Below, piece by piece: positions 18,004 through 26,768 of a DNA stretch of 64,000 bases. Origin of the DNA: Nonomuraea basaltis (GTDB lineage Bacteria > Actinomycetota > Actinomycetes > Streptosporangiales > Streptosporangiaceae); the NCBI RefSeq assembly GCF_005893125.1, contig NZ_VCJS01000027.1, positions 28,565-92,564 on the forward strand, in the 5' to 3' direction. The notes under the pieces were generated by a model. That model did no database searches, was not told where the DNA came from, and was given only the letters and a program-made list of their open reading frames with translations. A program made the position numbers and the translations under genes. The first letter of the stretch is position 1; each line of letters begins with the position of its first letter.

Positions 18004-18025
18004 ACGAGTGTTGGCCTACACTCGT
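18004..18025. promoter_or_regulatory. Palindromic operator in front of the TetR gene
   Basis: ACGAGTGT (18004-18011) and ACACTCGT (18018-18025) form a perfect inverted repeat around TGGCCT, ending 4 bp before the ATG of the TetR gene at 18030. This is the classic position and size for an autoregulatory TetR operator. Confidence 0.65.
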
Positions 18026-18029
18026 TGTC

Positions 18030-18587
18030 ATGGTGTTCACCGAGAGATCGGCGGCGACACGGACCTCGATCCTCTCGGCCGCCAGGAAGCTGCTCATCGA
18101 GCGGGGCTACGAGGCCATGACGATCCGGGCCGTCGCCGCGCAGGTCGGCGTCGACCCGTCGATGGTCATGCGCTACTACGGGAGCAAGGCCGGGCTGTTC
18201 AGCGCCGCCGTGGACGTGGACCTGCGGCTGGGCGAGGTGCCACCGCCACCCGCGGACCGGCTCGGCGAGCTGCTCGTGCGCCACTTCCTGGCCCGCTGGG
18301 AAGGCGGCCTGTCGGACGACGTGCTCATCCTGCTGCTGCGCTCGGCCTCCACCAACCCCATGGCCGCCGAGCGCATGCGGGAGGTGTTCGAGACGCAGAT
18401 CGTCGCGTTCGTGGCCCGGGCGACGGGGGCGGCCGACGCCGCCCACCGGGCCGGGCTGGTCAGCACGCAAATGCTGGGCCTGGCCCTGACCCGCTACGTG
18501 CTGGAGCTGCCGCCGATGGCCCGCGCCGACGCTGAGACCCTGGTGCGCGACCTGGGGCCCGTGGTGCAGCGCTTCCTGACTGGCTGA
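18030..18587 (+). CDS. TetR-family transcriptional regulator
   Basis: A 185-aa repressor. The N-terminal helix-turn-helix covers residues 10-55 (TIRAVAAQVGVDPSMVMRYY, then GSKAGLF), and an all-helical ligand domain follows. ATG 18030 is chosen because the HTH begins at the usual distance from it; a longer frame to 17985 would run through the palindromic operator at 18004-18025. It is divergent from the glycosidase operon and tail-to-tail with the flavin monooxygenase at 18604-19800. Its likely target is its own promoter; control of the neighbours is possible but not shown. Confidence 0.9.
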   Translation: MVFTERSAATRTSILSAARKLLIERGYEAMTIRAVAAQVGVDPSMVMRYYGSKAGLFSAAVDVDLRLGEVPPPPADRLGELLVRHFLARWEGGLSDDVLILLLRSASTNPMAAERMREVFETQIVAFVARATGAADAAHRAGLVSTQMLGLALTRYVLELPPMARADAETLVRDLGPVVQRFLTG

Positions 18588-18603
18588 CGCGACCGCGTGT
18601 GGT

Positions 18604-19800
18604 TCATTCGGCCTTCGAGCCCAGCCGGCGCTTGAGCCCGCGCAGCGACCAGAGCTGCCCGGCCACATGACCGGCCGCTTGACCTGCCCGGTAGTACAGC
18701 CGCGGCGGGACGTGCGGAAGAAGCCGGGAGCGCCGCTGGAAGAGCAGCGCGAACAGCTGCATCGGTGGAAGGTTCACGTAGCGCGGGAGGTTCTCGTACC
18801 ACTGGGCGCTGTAGCGGGCCGCCTTCTGGGCGGACCGGATCGCGGATTTGCGTTCCCGCTCGTAGCGGGCGAGGGCGGACTCGAGCCGCGTCTCCCCGTG
18901 CAGCGCGTTGACCAGGGAGAAGGCGTCCCCCAGCGCGAGGGCGGTGCCCGCGCCGACGGAGTAGTGCGTGGTGTGCGCGGCGTCCCCCATCAGGACGAGG
19001 CTGCCGCGGTACCACTTCCGGTTGGTCAGGGTGCGGAAGTGCAGCCAGTGGGCGCTGCCGTCGGCGTCCGCCCGGCCGATCAGCGGGTGCCCGTCCAATA
19101 TGTCGGCGAAGAGCTTCTCCAGGAGGGCCAGACTGTCGGCCTCGCTCGCCTCGTGGAGCCCGAGTCCCTGCCACGTCGCGGGGGAGCACTCGATGACGCA
19201 GGTGCTGTGATCCTTGCCGAATCCGTAGCCGTAACACCAGATCCAGCCGTGCTCGGTCTCCACGAAGGCGAAGGTGAAGGCGTCGAAGACCTTGGTGGTG
19301 CCGAGCCAGATGTAGGTGTTCCGCCCGACCGCCACGTCGGTGCCGAAGTGGTCGGCGTGGCGCTCGCGCAGCACGCTGTTGACACCGTCGCCGGCCACGA
19401 CCAGGTCGGCACCGGCCAGCTCGTCTTCGTCGGCGATCTCACGAGAGAACTCGACGCGCACGCCGAGTGAGGCTGCCCGTTCGGTGAGGATGCCGAGCAG
19501 CTTGTGCCGGCCGATGCCGAAGCCCTCCTCCCCTTCCTCCGCCCTCACCGTCGCGCGGTCGCGGACGTGCACGACCCAGCTGTCCCAGCGGACCGAGCTC
19601 TCGCTGATCTCACGCGCGGACTCGGGGTCGGCAGCCTGGAGATTGTGGAGCAACTCGTCCCAATAGGTCACGCCCCAGCCATACGTCGACCCGGCTGGGT
19701 TCCGCTCGTAGATGGTGATGTCATGGGACGGGTCCACCAGTTTCGTCAGGATCGAGAAGTACAGGCTGGCCGGCCCTCCGCCGACGCAGGCGATCTTCAT
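18604..19800 (-). CDS. FAD-dependent aromatic-type monooxygenase
   Basis: A 398-aa flavoprotein hydroxylase of the PHBH fold. The N-terminal dinucleotide motif is IACVGGGPASLYF, the DG motif is VVAGDGVNSVLR, and the GD motif binding the FAD ribityl chain is LVLMGDAAHTTHYSVGAGTA. The closest recognisable type is the family that includes tryptophan-pathway and salicylyl-CoA hydroxylases; the substrate is not clear. A frame extends to 19827, but Met at 19800 directly precedes the FAD motif and has a GGGGCC stretch upstream, so I use 19800. No neighbour indicates a pathway. Confidence 0.85.
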   Translation of the reverse strand: MKIACVGGGPASLYFSILTKLVDPSHDITIYERNPAGSTYGWGVTYWDELLHNLQAADPESAREISESSVRWDSWVVHVRDRATVRAEEGEEGFGIGRHKLLGILTERAASLGVRVEFSREIADEDELAGADLVVAGDGVNSVLRERHADHFGTDVAVGRNTYIWLGTTKVFDAFTFAFVETEHGWIWCYGYGFGKDHSTCVIECSPATWQGLGLHEASEADSLALLEKLFADILDGHPLIGRADADGSAHWLHFRTLTNRKWYRGSLVLMGDAAHTTHYSVGAGTALALGDAFSLVNALHGETRLESALARYERERKSAIRSAQKAARYSAQWYENLPRYVNLPPMQLFALLFQRRSRLLPHVPPRLYYRAGQAAGHVAGQLWSLRGLKRRLGSKAE

Positions 19801-19985
19801 AACAGGCCCCGTTGTGACGTTACGCAATCAATTTATGACATAGAGTAGCAGTGCTGTATGCGGCGGGACGATCTCATCCCGCTAAGCCGCCGGTTATGAG
19901 ATGGCCAATCATCGGAATACCGCCAACTCACGGCGATCTCGCTGAGCGCTCTCGATTTGGTGGTGTGATCCGGGATGATCGCCGT

Positions 19986-20816
19986 ATGGCCCGATTCCAG
20001 TGCGACGTCGCGATCGAAGCGCTCCCGCGGCCGTGGCTCGAGGATTTCGTTCACAGCCTGTTCGACCGTGCGGAAAGCCTGGCTCTGGACGGCGATGGAT
20101 GGGTCGAGGACGTTGAAGAGCTCGCGGACGTCACCCTCGTCGAGGGAGAGCATCTGACCGCCGGTGCGCGTTACCAGCGGCACAACGCGCGGCTGGATGC
20201 CGATGGCGAGGTCCAGGATGAGGGCGGCACGACGACCGAGCTGGTCATCACGTCGTGGAATCGCCGCGGCGAGGTGAGTGCCGAGATCACGACCTGGCTC
20301 GACGACGACGAGAAGATCACCTGGACGGTGAGGTTGCGCAGTCCCGAGAAGGCGGAGAAGGCATCGGCCGGGGGCACGTATCAGGGGCACAAGCGGTGGC
20401 GGCGGCTGACCTGGGCGATCCGGTTCGACGCCGGCCAGTGGTGGAAGGCGGCGGAGGGACGCGCCTGGGGCCGCCGCGATGAACCGGCGATGGCGATGCT
20501 CCGCCATCCCCTCGCCGAGGCGGTGCTGAGGATCAGGCCCAAGACTGCGGGGGATCGCAACTGGCGGGTAGGCGTCACCTTGACCGTGCGGGGGCGGAGC
20601 TGGGCTCGCCCGGTCGTGGCGATCTTCCTGCCCTTCGTCCGGCGGCGGTTGCGGAACGAGTTTCGCAAGGTGGTCGCCGACGTCGCGAAACAGTGGAACG
20701 AGCAGATTCCCGGGATACGGGAGCTCGATCCGCGCCAGGCCGAGATCTGGTTCCCGGTCATACAGGCCGACCGGGAGGAGCTCGACCGCTGGATCGCCGA
20801 GCAGGGCAACTCGTGA
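19986..20816 (+). CDS. Hypothetical protein
   Basis: A 276-aa soluble protein with no family I recognise and no signal peptide. It is rich in Trp, Arg and acidic residues. The middle shows alternating beta-strand-like stretches (TTELVITSWNRRGEVSAEIT), and the C-terminus has a basic helix (FVRRRLRNEFRKVVADVAKQ). The frame opens at 19851, but the first 45 codons look non-coding; ATG 19986 gives MARFQCDVAIEALPR and is preferred. It stands alone between divergent and unrelated genes. Confidence 0.6.
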   Translation: MARFQCDVAIEALPRPWLEDFVHSLFDRAESLALDGDGWVEDVEELADVTLVEGEHLTAGARYQRHNARLDADGEVQDEGGTTTELVITSWNRRGEVSAEITTWLDDDEKITWTVRLRSPEKAEKASAGGTYQGHKRWRRLTWAIRFDAGQWWKAAEGRAWGRRDEPAMAMLRHPLAEAVLRIRPKTAGDRNWRVGVTLTVRGRSWARPVVAIFLPFVRRRLRNEFRKVVADVAKQWNEQIPGIRELDPRQAEIWFPVIQADREELDRWIAEQGNS

Positions 20817-21171
20817 GGCGAGACCGGACACCCCTTCGCCGTCCCGGGACGATCCGGCCGTTGGAGACGACGAACGCCGCCTAGCCCCCGATCAGGTCGC
20901 GGCTGTTCGCTCGACTTTCTCCTGCACGTTCACCAGGTGCGGTGAACGCTGTCGCACACGCCGGCCCGGCGGTGCTGCGCCCCAGGTCACGTGCCCGATC
21001 GTGGCCGGCATGGTGCGCTCCGCCCTCGCGTGCGACGTAAGGGACAGCGGCAGGACGCGGACCACAATGCATGCGCAACGCCGGTCCGGTGCTGCGGGTA
21101 GCGGTCGCTATTTCGCGTGTAGCGCCTCCTGGTTGAGACGTCGGAAGCATTCGACCAGGAGGTTTTCTTTC
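20817..21171. other. Intergenic region with a 22-bp dyad
   Basis: These 355 bp have no convincing gene. CGTTCACC (20927-20934) and GGTGAACG (20941-20948) form a perfect dyad around AGGTGC, like a repressor operator, with no regulator gene adjacent. The ribosome site AGGAGG (21157-21162) of the next gene lies at the end. Confidence 0.55.
20927..20948. promoter_or_regulatory. Operator-like inverted repeat
   Basis: Perfect 8-bp arms CGTTCACC/GGTGAACG with a 6-bp spacer, 224 bp upstream of the SDR gene. It could be an operator for the SDR/epoxide-hydrolase pair or a weak terminator of the preceding gene; there is no T-tract. Confidence 0.4.
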
Positions 21172-21999
21172 ATGACGATTCTCGTGACCGGCGCCACGGG
21201 GACGGTCGGTCGTCAGATCGTGGCGCAGCTCGTCGAGCGCGGCGCGCCCGTGCGCGCCCTGACCAGGAACCCGGCCGCCGCCAGGCTGCCCGGCTCCGTC
21301 GAGGTGGCCTATGGCGATCTGACCGAGCCGCGGTCACTCACCCCGGCGCTGGAGGGCGTGACCGCACTGCACCTGATCACCGTCGGCGGCAACAGCTACG
21401 CGGACTACGCGCCGCTCCAGACCGGCCCCGAGATCGTCGCGCTGGCCGCCAAGGCCGGCGTGCGGCGCGTCAGCGTGCTGGGCGGCTGGGACGAGACCTC
21501 GGTCGAGGAGGCCCTGCGGGCCTCGGATCTCGGCTGGACGCAGTTGCTGTGCGTGGAGTTCATGGCGAACGCGTTCGAATGGGCCGAGTCCATTCGGGAC
21601 GAGGGTGTGGTGCGGGTCTTCGGCGACCACCCTGGGGTCGTGGTCCACGAGGCCGACATCGCCGCCGTGGCCGTGGCCGCGCTGGTCGAGGAGGGGCACG
21701 CCGGCAGGTCGTACGAGCTCACCGGGCCGCAGGCGCTGACCCCCGCCGAGCGGGTCCGCCTGATCGGCGAGGCCGTGGGGCGCCAGATCCGGTTCGAGGA
21801 GCTCAGCGCGGACGAGTACCGGGCGTCGATGCGGGCGGCCGGTGAGAGCGACGAGCTGATCGAGTTCGCCGTTCAGCTCGGCGCGAATCCACCGGCCGCC
21901 AGCTCCATCGTCCAGCCCACCGTCGAACAGGTCATCGGCCGTCCCGCGCGGACGTTCGCCCAGTGGGCCGTTGAACACGCCGACGCCTTCCGCCGATAA
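21172..21999 (+). CDS. NmrA/SDR-a5-type NAD(P)-binding protein
   Basis: A 275-aa atypical short-chain dehydrogenase. The N-terminal Rossmann motif is ILVTGATGTVGRQIV. The rest follows the NmrA/NAD(P)H-quinone-reductase-like pattern, with GDLTEPRSL after beta-3 and VHEADIAAVAVAAL near the C-terminal half. Such proteins act as redox sensors or quinone reductases; which applies here cannot be told. ATG 21172 has a strong AGGAGG 9 bp upstream. The epoxide hydrolase starts 42 bp downstream on the same strand, so the two are probably co-transcribed. Confidence 0.88.
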   Translation: MTILVTGATGTVGRQIVAQLVERGAPVRALTRNPAAARLPGSVEVAYGDLTEPRSLTPALEGVTALHLITVGGNSYADYAPLQTGPEIVALAAKAGVRRVSVLGGWDETSVEEALRASDLGWTQLLCVEFMANAFEWAESIRDEGVVRVFGDHPGVVVHEADIAAVAVAALVEEGHAGRSYELTGPQALTPAERVRLIGEAVGRQIRFEELSADEYRASMRAAGESDELIEFAVQLGANPPAASSIVQPTVEQVIGRPARTFAQWAVEHADAFRR

Positions 22000-22041
22000 T
22001 CCCGGGCCTTTCCGCCTTAACACTGAATGAGGAGAAATATC

Positions 22042-23262
22042 GTGACCATTCGTCCCTTCCGGATCGACATCCCCCAGCAGGACCTGGACGACCTGCGTAC
22101 CCGGCTGGCGATGACCCGCTGGCAGGACCAGCTCCCCGGGACCGGCTGGGAGCGCGGGGTTCCCGTCGGCTACCTCAAGGAGCTGGCCGAATACTGGCGC
22201 ACCGGGTACGACTGGCGCGCCCACGAGGCCAGGCTCAACGAACTCCCGCAGTTCACCACCACGATCGACGGACAGAACATCCATTTCATCCACATCCGCT
22301 CGGACAACGACTCGGCGCTGCCGCTCATGCTCCTGCACGGCTGGCCGACCACGTTCGTGGAGTTCCTGGACGTGATCGAGCCGCTCTCCCGCGACTTCCA
22401 CCTGGTCATCCCGTCGCTGCCCGGCTTCGGCTTCTCGGTCCCGCTGTCCGGTACGGGCTGGGACGCCGCCCGCGTCGCCAAGGCGTTCACGCGGCTGATG
22501 GCGATGCTGGGTTACGACAGGTACGGCGTACAGGGCGGCGACGCCGGGTCATTCGTCGCGCCGGAGATGGGCAAGCTGGACGCAGGCCACATCGTCGGCA
22601 TCCACCTGAACGCCGCCCTCACCTTCCCCATCGGCCAGGAGGGCGAGATGGACAAGCTCACCGAGGAGGAACGGCGCCGCTGGAACACGATGGAGAACTT
22701 CAACGACGGTTACCTCCAGACCCAGTCCAAGCGGCCCCAGACCGTCTCGTACGGGCTCCACGACTCGCCGGTGGCGCAGCTCGCGTGGATCATGGAGAAG
22801 TTCAAGGAGCTGACCGAGCCGGTGGCCGGGCTCCCGGAGGACTCCCTGGACCGCGACCTCATGCTGACCGACGTCACCATCTACTGGCTGACCGGCACGG
22901 CGGGTTCGTCGGCGCAGTTCTACTACGAGAACATGAACGCCGCCGACTGGAGCGAGGGCGACGCGGGGGAGTGGGGTTCGGCCTCCTCCGACGACTCCGC
23001 CTCCTGGGGAGGAGGCGACGCGGGCGGCTGGAACTCGGCGGACTCCGGCGGCGCCGGGGACTGGGCCGCGGCGGAGCGGGGGACCGTACCCACCGGGGTG
23101 CTCGTGTCCAAGGCGTGCGACGTCACGATCCGCTCCTGGGCCGAGCGCGACCACAACATCGTGCACTGGGCCGAGTACGACAAGGGCGGCCACTTCTTCG
23201 GCGCGGAGCAGCCCGCGCTCTTCGCCGAAGACGTCACCGCCTTCTTCGCGAAGCTGCGCTGA
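22042..23262 (+). CDS. Epoxide hydrolase (EHN-type) with a Trp/Gly/Ser-rich insertion
   Basis: A 406-aa alpha/beta-hydrolase that opens epoxides to diols. The N-terminal EHN domain is [20 protein letters not shown]. The oxyanion motif HGWP is at 99-102, the nucleophile Asp167 lies in GVQGGDAGS, and the catalytic His384 is in KGGHFF. GTG 22042 has AGGAG at 22030-22034; the in-frame ATG 22027 overlaps that ribosome site and is unlikely. Between the cap domain and the conserved TVPTGV strand lies an unusual insertion of about 38 residues made of two degenerate 19-aa repeats with regularly spaced Trp. This stretch is not expected in the family and probably forms a surface loop. Confidence 0.9.
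   Translation: MTIRPFRIDIPQQDLDDLRTRLAMTRWQDQLPGTGWERGVPVGYLKELAEYWRTGYDWRAHEARLNELPQFTTTIDGQNIHFIHIRSDNDSALPLMLLHGWPTTFVEFLDVIEPLSRDFHLVIPSLPGFGFSVPLSGTGWDAARVAKAFTRLMAMLGYDRYGVQGGDAGSFVAPEMGKLDAGHIVGIHLNAALTFPIGQEGEMDKLTEEERRRWNTMENFNDGYLQTQSKRPQTVSYGLHDSPVAQLAWIMEKFKELTEPVAGLPEDSLDRDLMLTDVTIYWLTGTAGSSAQFYYENMNAADWSEGDAGEWGSASSDDSASWGGGDAGGWNSADSGGAGDWAAAERGTVPTGVLVSKACDVTIRSWAERDHNIVHWAEYDKGGHFFGAEQPALFAEDVTAFFAKLR
22948..23061 (+). repeat. Two degenerate 57-bp repeats coding a W-X7-W-X10 unit
   Basis: Codons 303-340 of the epoxide hydrolase form two 19-residue units. Unit one is [19 protein letters not shown]; unit two is [19 protein letters not shown]; another Trp follows. Trp and GDAG positions coincide exactly. 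The nucleotide copies (22948-23004 and 23005-23061) share the GGCGACGCGGG core. Confidence 0.8.
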
Positions 23263-23346
23263 CCGGCCCGCCCTCGGGCGATCGGGGGCGGCCGTCCCCG
23301 TCCTTGATCTCCTGCGCTGCCTCGTGAGGAGCGGGCGAGGTGCCGG

Positions 23347-26300
23347 TCAGGGCCAGCGGAGGCCCGAGGCGGCGGCGGGGGGCTGGTAGCGGCACGTGGA
23401 ACCGGTCGTGACCGAGGCCCGCAGGTGGGCGGCCAGCTCGGGGTGGCGCTGGTCGAGCTGGCGCAGCGTGTTGCGGATGCGGTTGGTGACCGCCTTGCGG
23501 GCGCGTTCGGCCTCGTCGCCCAGCCTGCGCGGCCGGCCGCCCAGCCCGGCGGCGGTGCGCAGCTCGTCGAGCAGCGCCTGCCGCTCCGCGTCGAGCTCGG
23601 CCGCGCGCCGGTCGTGGCCCAGCTCGGCGGCCCGGTCGATCTCGTCGTCGAGCAGCTCCAGCCGTCTCCGGTAGCGAGTCCTGGCCTCCTCGTCGAGCAC
23701 GTCGTCGCCGCCCAGGCCGCGCGCGGCGACGACGACCTCGCCGCCCGACGGGTTGAGCAGCTCGACCGCGGACACGTCCACTCCCGGACGGCCGAGCAGC
23801 ACCCGCAGGTCGGCCAGGCCCTTGGAGTCGGGCAGGTGCACGGTCCGGCCGGCGAAGGTCAGGGTCCAGACCTCGCCGTCGAAGCGGAAGGCGCTGGCTC
23901 CGGGGCGCGGCAGGCGTACGAGCATGCCCAGGTCCGCCGCCTCCCGCTCCACCTGCTCGATCAGCGCCGACGCGTCGTCGCCGCGGGCCTGCAGTGCCTC
24001 CGCCAGGCGGGCCCGTGGCTCGATCGACCACGGGCGCGCGCCCAGCAGGTCGGCGGCGCGGCAGGCGGCGGTGAAGCCGGCGACCGCGTCGTCCCAGCGC
24101 TCCTGCGCCGCGTCGAGCACGGCCGCCCAGTGCGCGTACGGGCCCTCGACGGCCACGGTGGCCGTCACACCCCACTGGCCGACGTACGGTGTGATCGCGG
24201 CCCGCGCGTGCTCGCAGAGCACCGGATCCTTCGACAGGGCGGCGGCCTGCGCCTGGAACCTCAGCCACAGCGGCGCCATCCAGCGCAGGTACTGCTCGCC
24301 CGCGGCCATGATCTTCGCCAGGTGCCGCAGGGCGGCCTCGCCGCCGTCACCGCGTTGCACCGCCGTCACCGCGTCGTAGAGCGGGAAGTGCCGGCTGTCC
24401 GCGCGTTCCATCTCGGCGAGCACGGCGTCGGCGTCGTCGAAGCGACCCCGGAGCAGCGCGGCCGACCAGCGCTGCATCCAGCGCAGATCCCGCCGGTCGA
24501 TGGCGGGCTGCTCGCCGAGCTCGTAGGCGGCGTCGATGTGCGTGCCCGCCTCGTCGAAGCGGCCGGCGAGCGTCGCGAACATGGCCTTGAGCACGGTGGC
24601 CTCGTGCTGGAACAACGGCAGCTCCGACTCCTGCGCGGCTCCGGCGAAGGCCCGCTGCTCGCTCAGGCAGCGGGGGTCGCCCAGCTCGAGCAGCGCCCCC
24701 ACGCGCCAGGACCGCGCGGTCAGCTCGAGCTGCCGGTCCCGCGTGCGCCGCGCCACCGCCGCCAGCTCGTCGGTGATGGCCAGCCGCTCTGTCGTGGTGT
24801 CCGGCCCCCAGATGGCGCCCAGCCTTGCCAGCAGGCTGAACCCGAGCGTCTCGTCGTCCTCGCCCCGCCTGGCCAGCTCCGCCGCGACCGCACTCAACTC
24901 CCGCGCCGCCACATCAAGCCATGCTCCGTCTTCCCCCACGGCACGCGCGTCCTCCGGGCGGTGCTCGTTCCCGTGCGTGTCCTCCGCGGGATTCAGCCCG
25001 GTCGCGTTCTGCCGCACCAGGCGTCGGTGTGCGTCGTGGACGAAGTCGGTCCAGCGGCCACGGCCGTCATAGCAGAGCTCGTGCAGCTTCAGCGCGGTGA
25101 GCGCGAGCAGCTCGGGGTCGTCGAGCCGGTGTGTGATCGCGATGGCCGCGTCGAGCGTGCGCACGCCGGCGGCCTCCTCGCCCGCGCGGTGCTGCGCCAC
25201 GCCGAGGTCCAGACCGATCGTGGCACGCCGGCGCGGCTCGGACGCGGGTGTCATCTCCAGAGCGCGGCGGTAGTGCGCGACGGCCTCCTCGTCGGCCAGC
25301 CGCGCCTCGGCGTCCCTGGCGGCGGCGAGGAGCAGGTCGGGAGCGCCCGGGACGGCGGCGAGATAGGCGTGACGCGCGCGCGTCGCCGGCAGGGCGGCCG
25401 GATCGAGGGCATGGAGCGCGGCCGCGTGCCGAGCCCGGGCCCCGGCCGAGTCGAGCTCGCCGTAGAGGGTCTCACGGACCAGATCATGGACGAAGGCGTG
25501 GCGGCCCGTGCCGAGCACGGTGACCAGCTTGGCCGACACGGCCTGGTCAAGCGCGCCACCCACCCGCTCGCTCGCCATGATCGAGCCGAGGGCCGCGGAC
25601 AGCTCTTCCTCCGTGAACTCCCGCCCCAGCACCGCCGCCATCCGCAGCACGCCGAGCACTTCGTCCGGCAGCCGGGACAGCCGCCGCCGCACAGCCGCAC
25701 CCACCCCCGGCGGGATAGTGGCGAGCGGGCTGCCGCCCTGCCACAGGCGGGCGGTCTGCTCGACGAAGAACGGGTTGCCCCCGGTCCGCCGGTGGATCTC
25801 GGTCACCAGCTCCTCGCCCGGCTCGAGCCCGGTGATGTGCGCGACCAGCCGGCCGACCGCCTCCCGATCGAGCCCGGTCAGCGCCAGCGTGATGGCCTTG
25901 GCCTCCAGCGGCAGGCTGAGCGGGCCGTCGACCTCGGCGTCGCGGTAGGTGCCGATCACCAGCAGCCGTTCGAACCAGGCGTGCCGCACCACGAACTCCA
26001 GCAGCCTGAGCGAGGCGGAGTCGGCCCAGTGGAGATCCTCGAGCACCACCACGACCGGCCGCTCCCGCGAGGCGTCCACCAGCAGCGCGGTCACCGCGTC
26101 GTACAGCTCGAACGCCTCCGCGTCCGCCCCCGCCAGGCTCTGCGGCGTGGTCCCGGGCGCGAGCTGGCGGACCACCTGCACCCACGGCCAGTAGCCCGGC
26201 GCTCCCTCGCCCTCCCAGCAGGCGCCGCTGAGCAGCCGGGCGCCGCCCCGGACGGCCTCCTGCGCCGCGCTCGCCACCAGCGTGCTCTTGCCGATGCCCG

Positions 26301-26403
26301 CCTCGCCCGTGACGAGCACCAGCGACCCGTGGCTGACCAGCGCCCGCTCGACCTCGCCGCGCAGGACGGCCACGGGCCGGCCCCGTCCGATGAGCATCGC
26401 CAT
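23347..26403 (-). CDS. Large AAA/STAND ATPase transcriptional regulator-like protein
   Basis: A 1018-aa signalling protein. The N-terminal ATPase has Walker A GEAGIGKST at 33-41 and Walker B VVVVLEDLHWAD near 117-127, as in LuxR-family LAL/MalT-like regulators. A helical, TPR-like middle region follows from about 330 to 800. The C-terminal 180 residues include VWTLTFAGRTVHLPDSKGL and a basic helical stretch ERARKAVTNRIRNTLRQL, a winged-helix-like end found in a subset of actinobacterial ATPases in place of the LuxR helix-turn-helix. Whether it binds DNA is not established. It is convergent with the epoxide hydrolase and stands alone. Confidence 0.8.
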   Translation of the reverse strand: MAMLIGRGRPVAVLRGEVERALVSHGSLVLVTGEAGIGKSTLVASAAQEAVRGGARLLSGACWEGEGAPGYWPWVQVVRQLAPGTTPQSLAGADAEAFELYDAVTALLVDASRERPVVVVLEDLHWADSASLRLLEFVVRHAWFERLLVIGTYRDAEVDGPLSLPLEAKAITLALTGLDREAVGRLVAHITGLEPGEELVTEIHRRTGGNPFFVEQTARLWQGGSPLATIPPGVGAAVRRRLSRLPDEVLGVLRMAAVLGREFTEEELSAALGSIMASERVGGALDQAVSAKLVTVLGTGRHAFVHDLVRETLYGELDSAGARARHAAALHALDPAALPATRARHAYLAAVPGAPDLLLAAARDAEARLADEEAVAHYRRALEMTPASEPRRRATIGLDLGVAQHRAGEEAAGVRTLDAAIAITHRLDDPELLALTALKLHELCYDGRGRWTDFVHDAHRRLVRQNATGLNPAEDTHGNEHRPEDARAVGEDGAWLDVAARELSAVAAELARRGEDDETLGFSLLARLGAIWGPDTTTERLAITDELAAVARRTRDRQLELTARSWRVGALLELGDPRCLSEQRAFAGAAQESELPLFQHEATVLKAMFATLAGRFDEAGTHIDAAYELGEQPAIDRRDLRWMQRWSAALLRGRFDDADAVLAEMERADSRHFPLYDAVTAVQRGDGGEAALRHLAKIMAAGEQYLRWMAPLWLRFQAQAAALSKDPVLCEHARAAITPYVGQWGVTATVAVEGPYAHWAAVLDAAQERWDDAVAGFTAACRAADLLGARPWSIEPRARLAEALQARGDDASALIEQVEREAADLGMLVRLPRPGASAFRFDGEVWTLTFAGRTVHLPDSKGLADLRVLLGRPGVDVSAVELLNPSGGEVVVAARGLGGDDVLDEEARTRYRRRLELLDDEIDRAAELGHDRRAAELDAERQALLDELRTAAGLGGRPRRLGDEAERARKAVTNRIRNTLRQLDQRHPELAAHLRASVTTGSTCRYQPPAAASGLRWP

Positions 26404-26484
26404 GCGGGAACCCTACGCGGGGCGACCGACAAGAAGGGATGATCGGCGAAGCCAGAGAGGCCGAGCCCGCACCTCGTGCGGAAA

Positions 26485-26497
26485 GTGAAAGTTTCAC
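26485..26497. promoter_or_regulatory. GTGAAA-G-TTTCAC palindrome
   Basis: A 13-bp palindrome, perfect apart from its central base. GAAAGTTTC also occurs at 61970-61978 upstream of the rhamnogalacturonan lyase. In Streptomyces, GAAASTTTC sites are associated with LacI-type control of xylanase genes; the equivalence here is inference. Confidence 0.45.
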
Positions 26498-26740
26498 CGG
26501 AAACTCGCAGGTGGGTGAAAGGAGCTGCATGTGCCATTTGACGCATGACGCAGCTCGTGCGATCAAAGCTCAAGTGGGTACGGTCGTGGCTTGAATTCGG
26601 CTGCCCTCTCAACTAACTCGACGGCGGGGAACGTCGTCCGCCCGCCGGGAAGGCGTTGACCGAATCATCGGGAGCGATCTTGACATCCGCTAGCACGAGC
26701 CGGACCTTGAGGCAGCGCGCCCTTCCTCGAGGCCCACGGC

Positions 26741-26754
26741 TGTTAGCGCTACCA
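26741..26754. promoter_or_regulatory. LacI-type operator upstream of the secreted metalloprotease
   Basis: TGTTAGCGCTACCA has the AGCGCT centre of many actinobacterial LacI-family operators for secreted hydrolases. It ends 14 bp before the ATG at 26769, where a repressor would block the start of transcription or translation. Confidence 0.5.
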
Positions 26755-26768
26755 CCCGGAGACACCGC

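Larger units (their letters stand above)
26404..26768. other. Intergenic region with two regulator-type palindromes
   Basis: No gene is seen in these 365 bp between divergent genes. GTGAAAGTTTCAC at 26485-26497 is an odd-centred palindrome like the GAAASTTTC sites of xylanolytic regulators, and TGTTAGCGCTACCA at 26741-26754 is a LacI-type site just before the metalloprotease start. Confidence 0.6.

Noticed and set aside
20977..21171. Start of the SDR gene further upstream (in-frame start codon near 21001)
   Set aside because: The upstream translation is random in character and AGGAGG sits 9 bp before ATG 21172.
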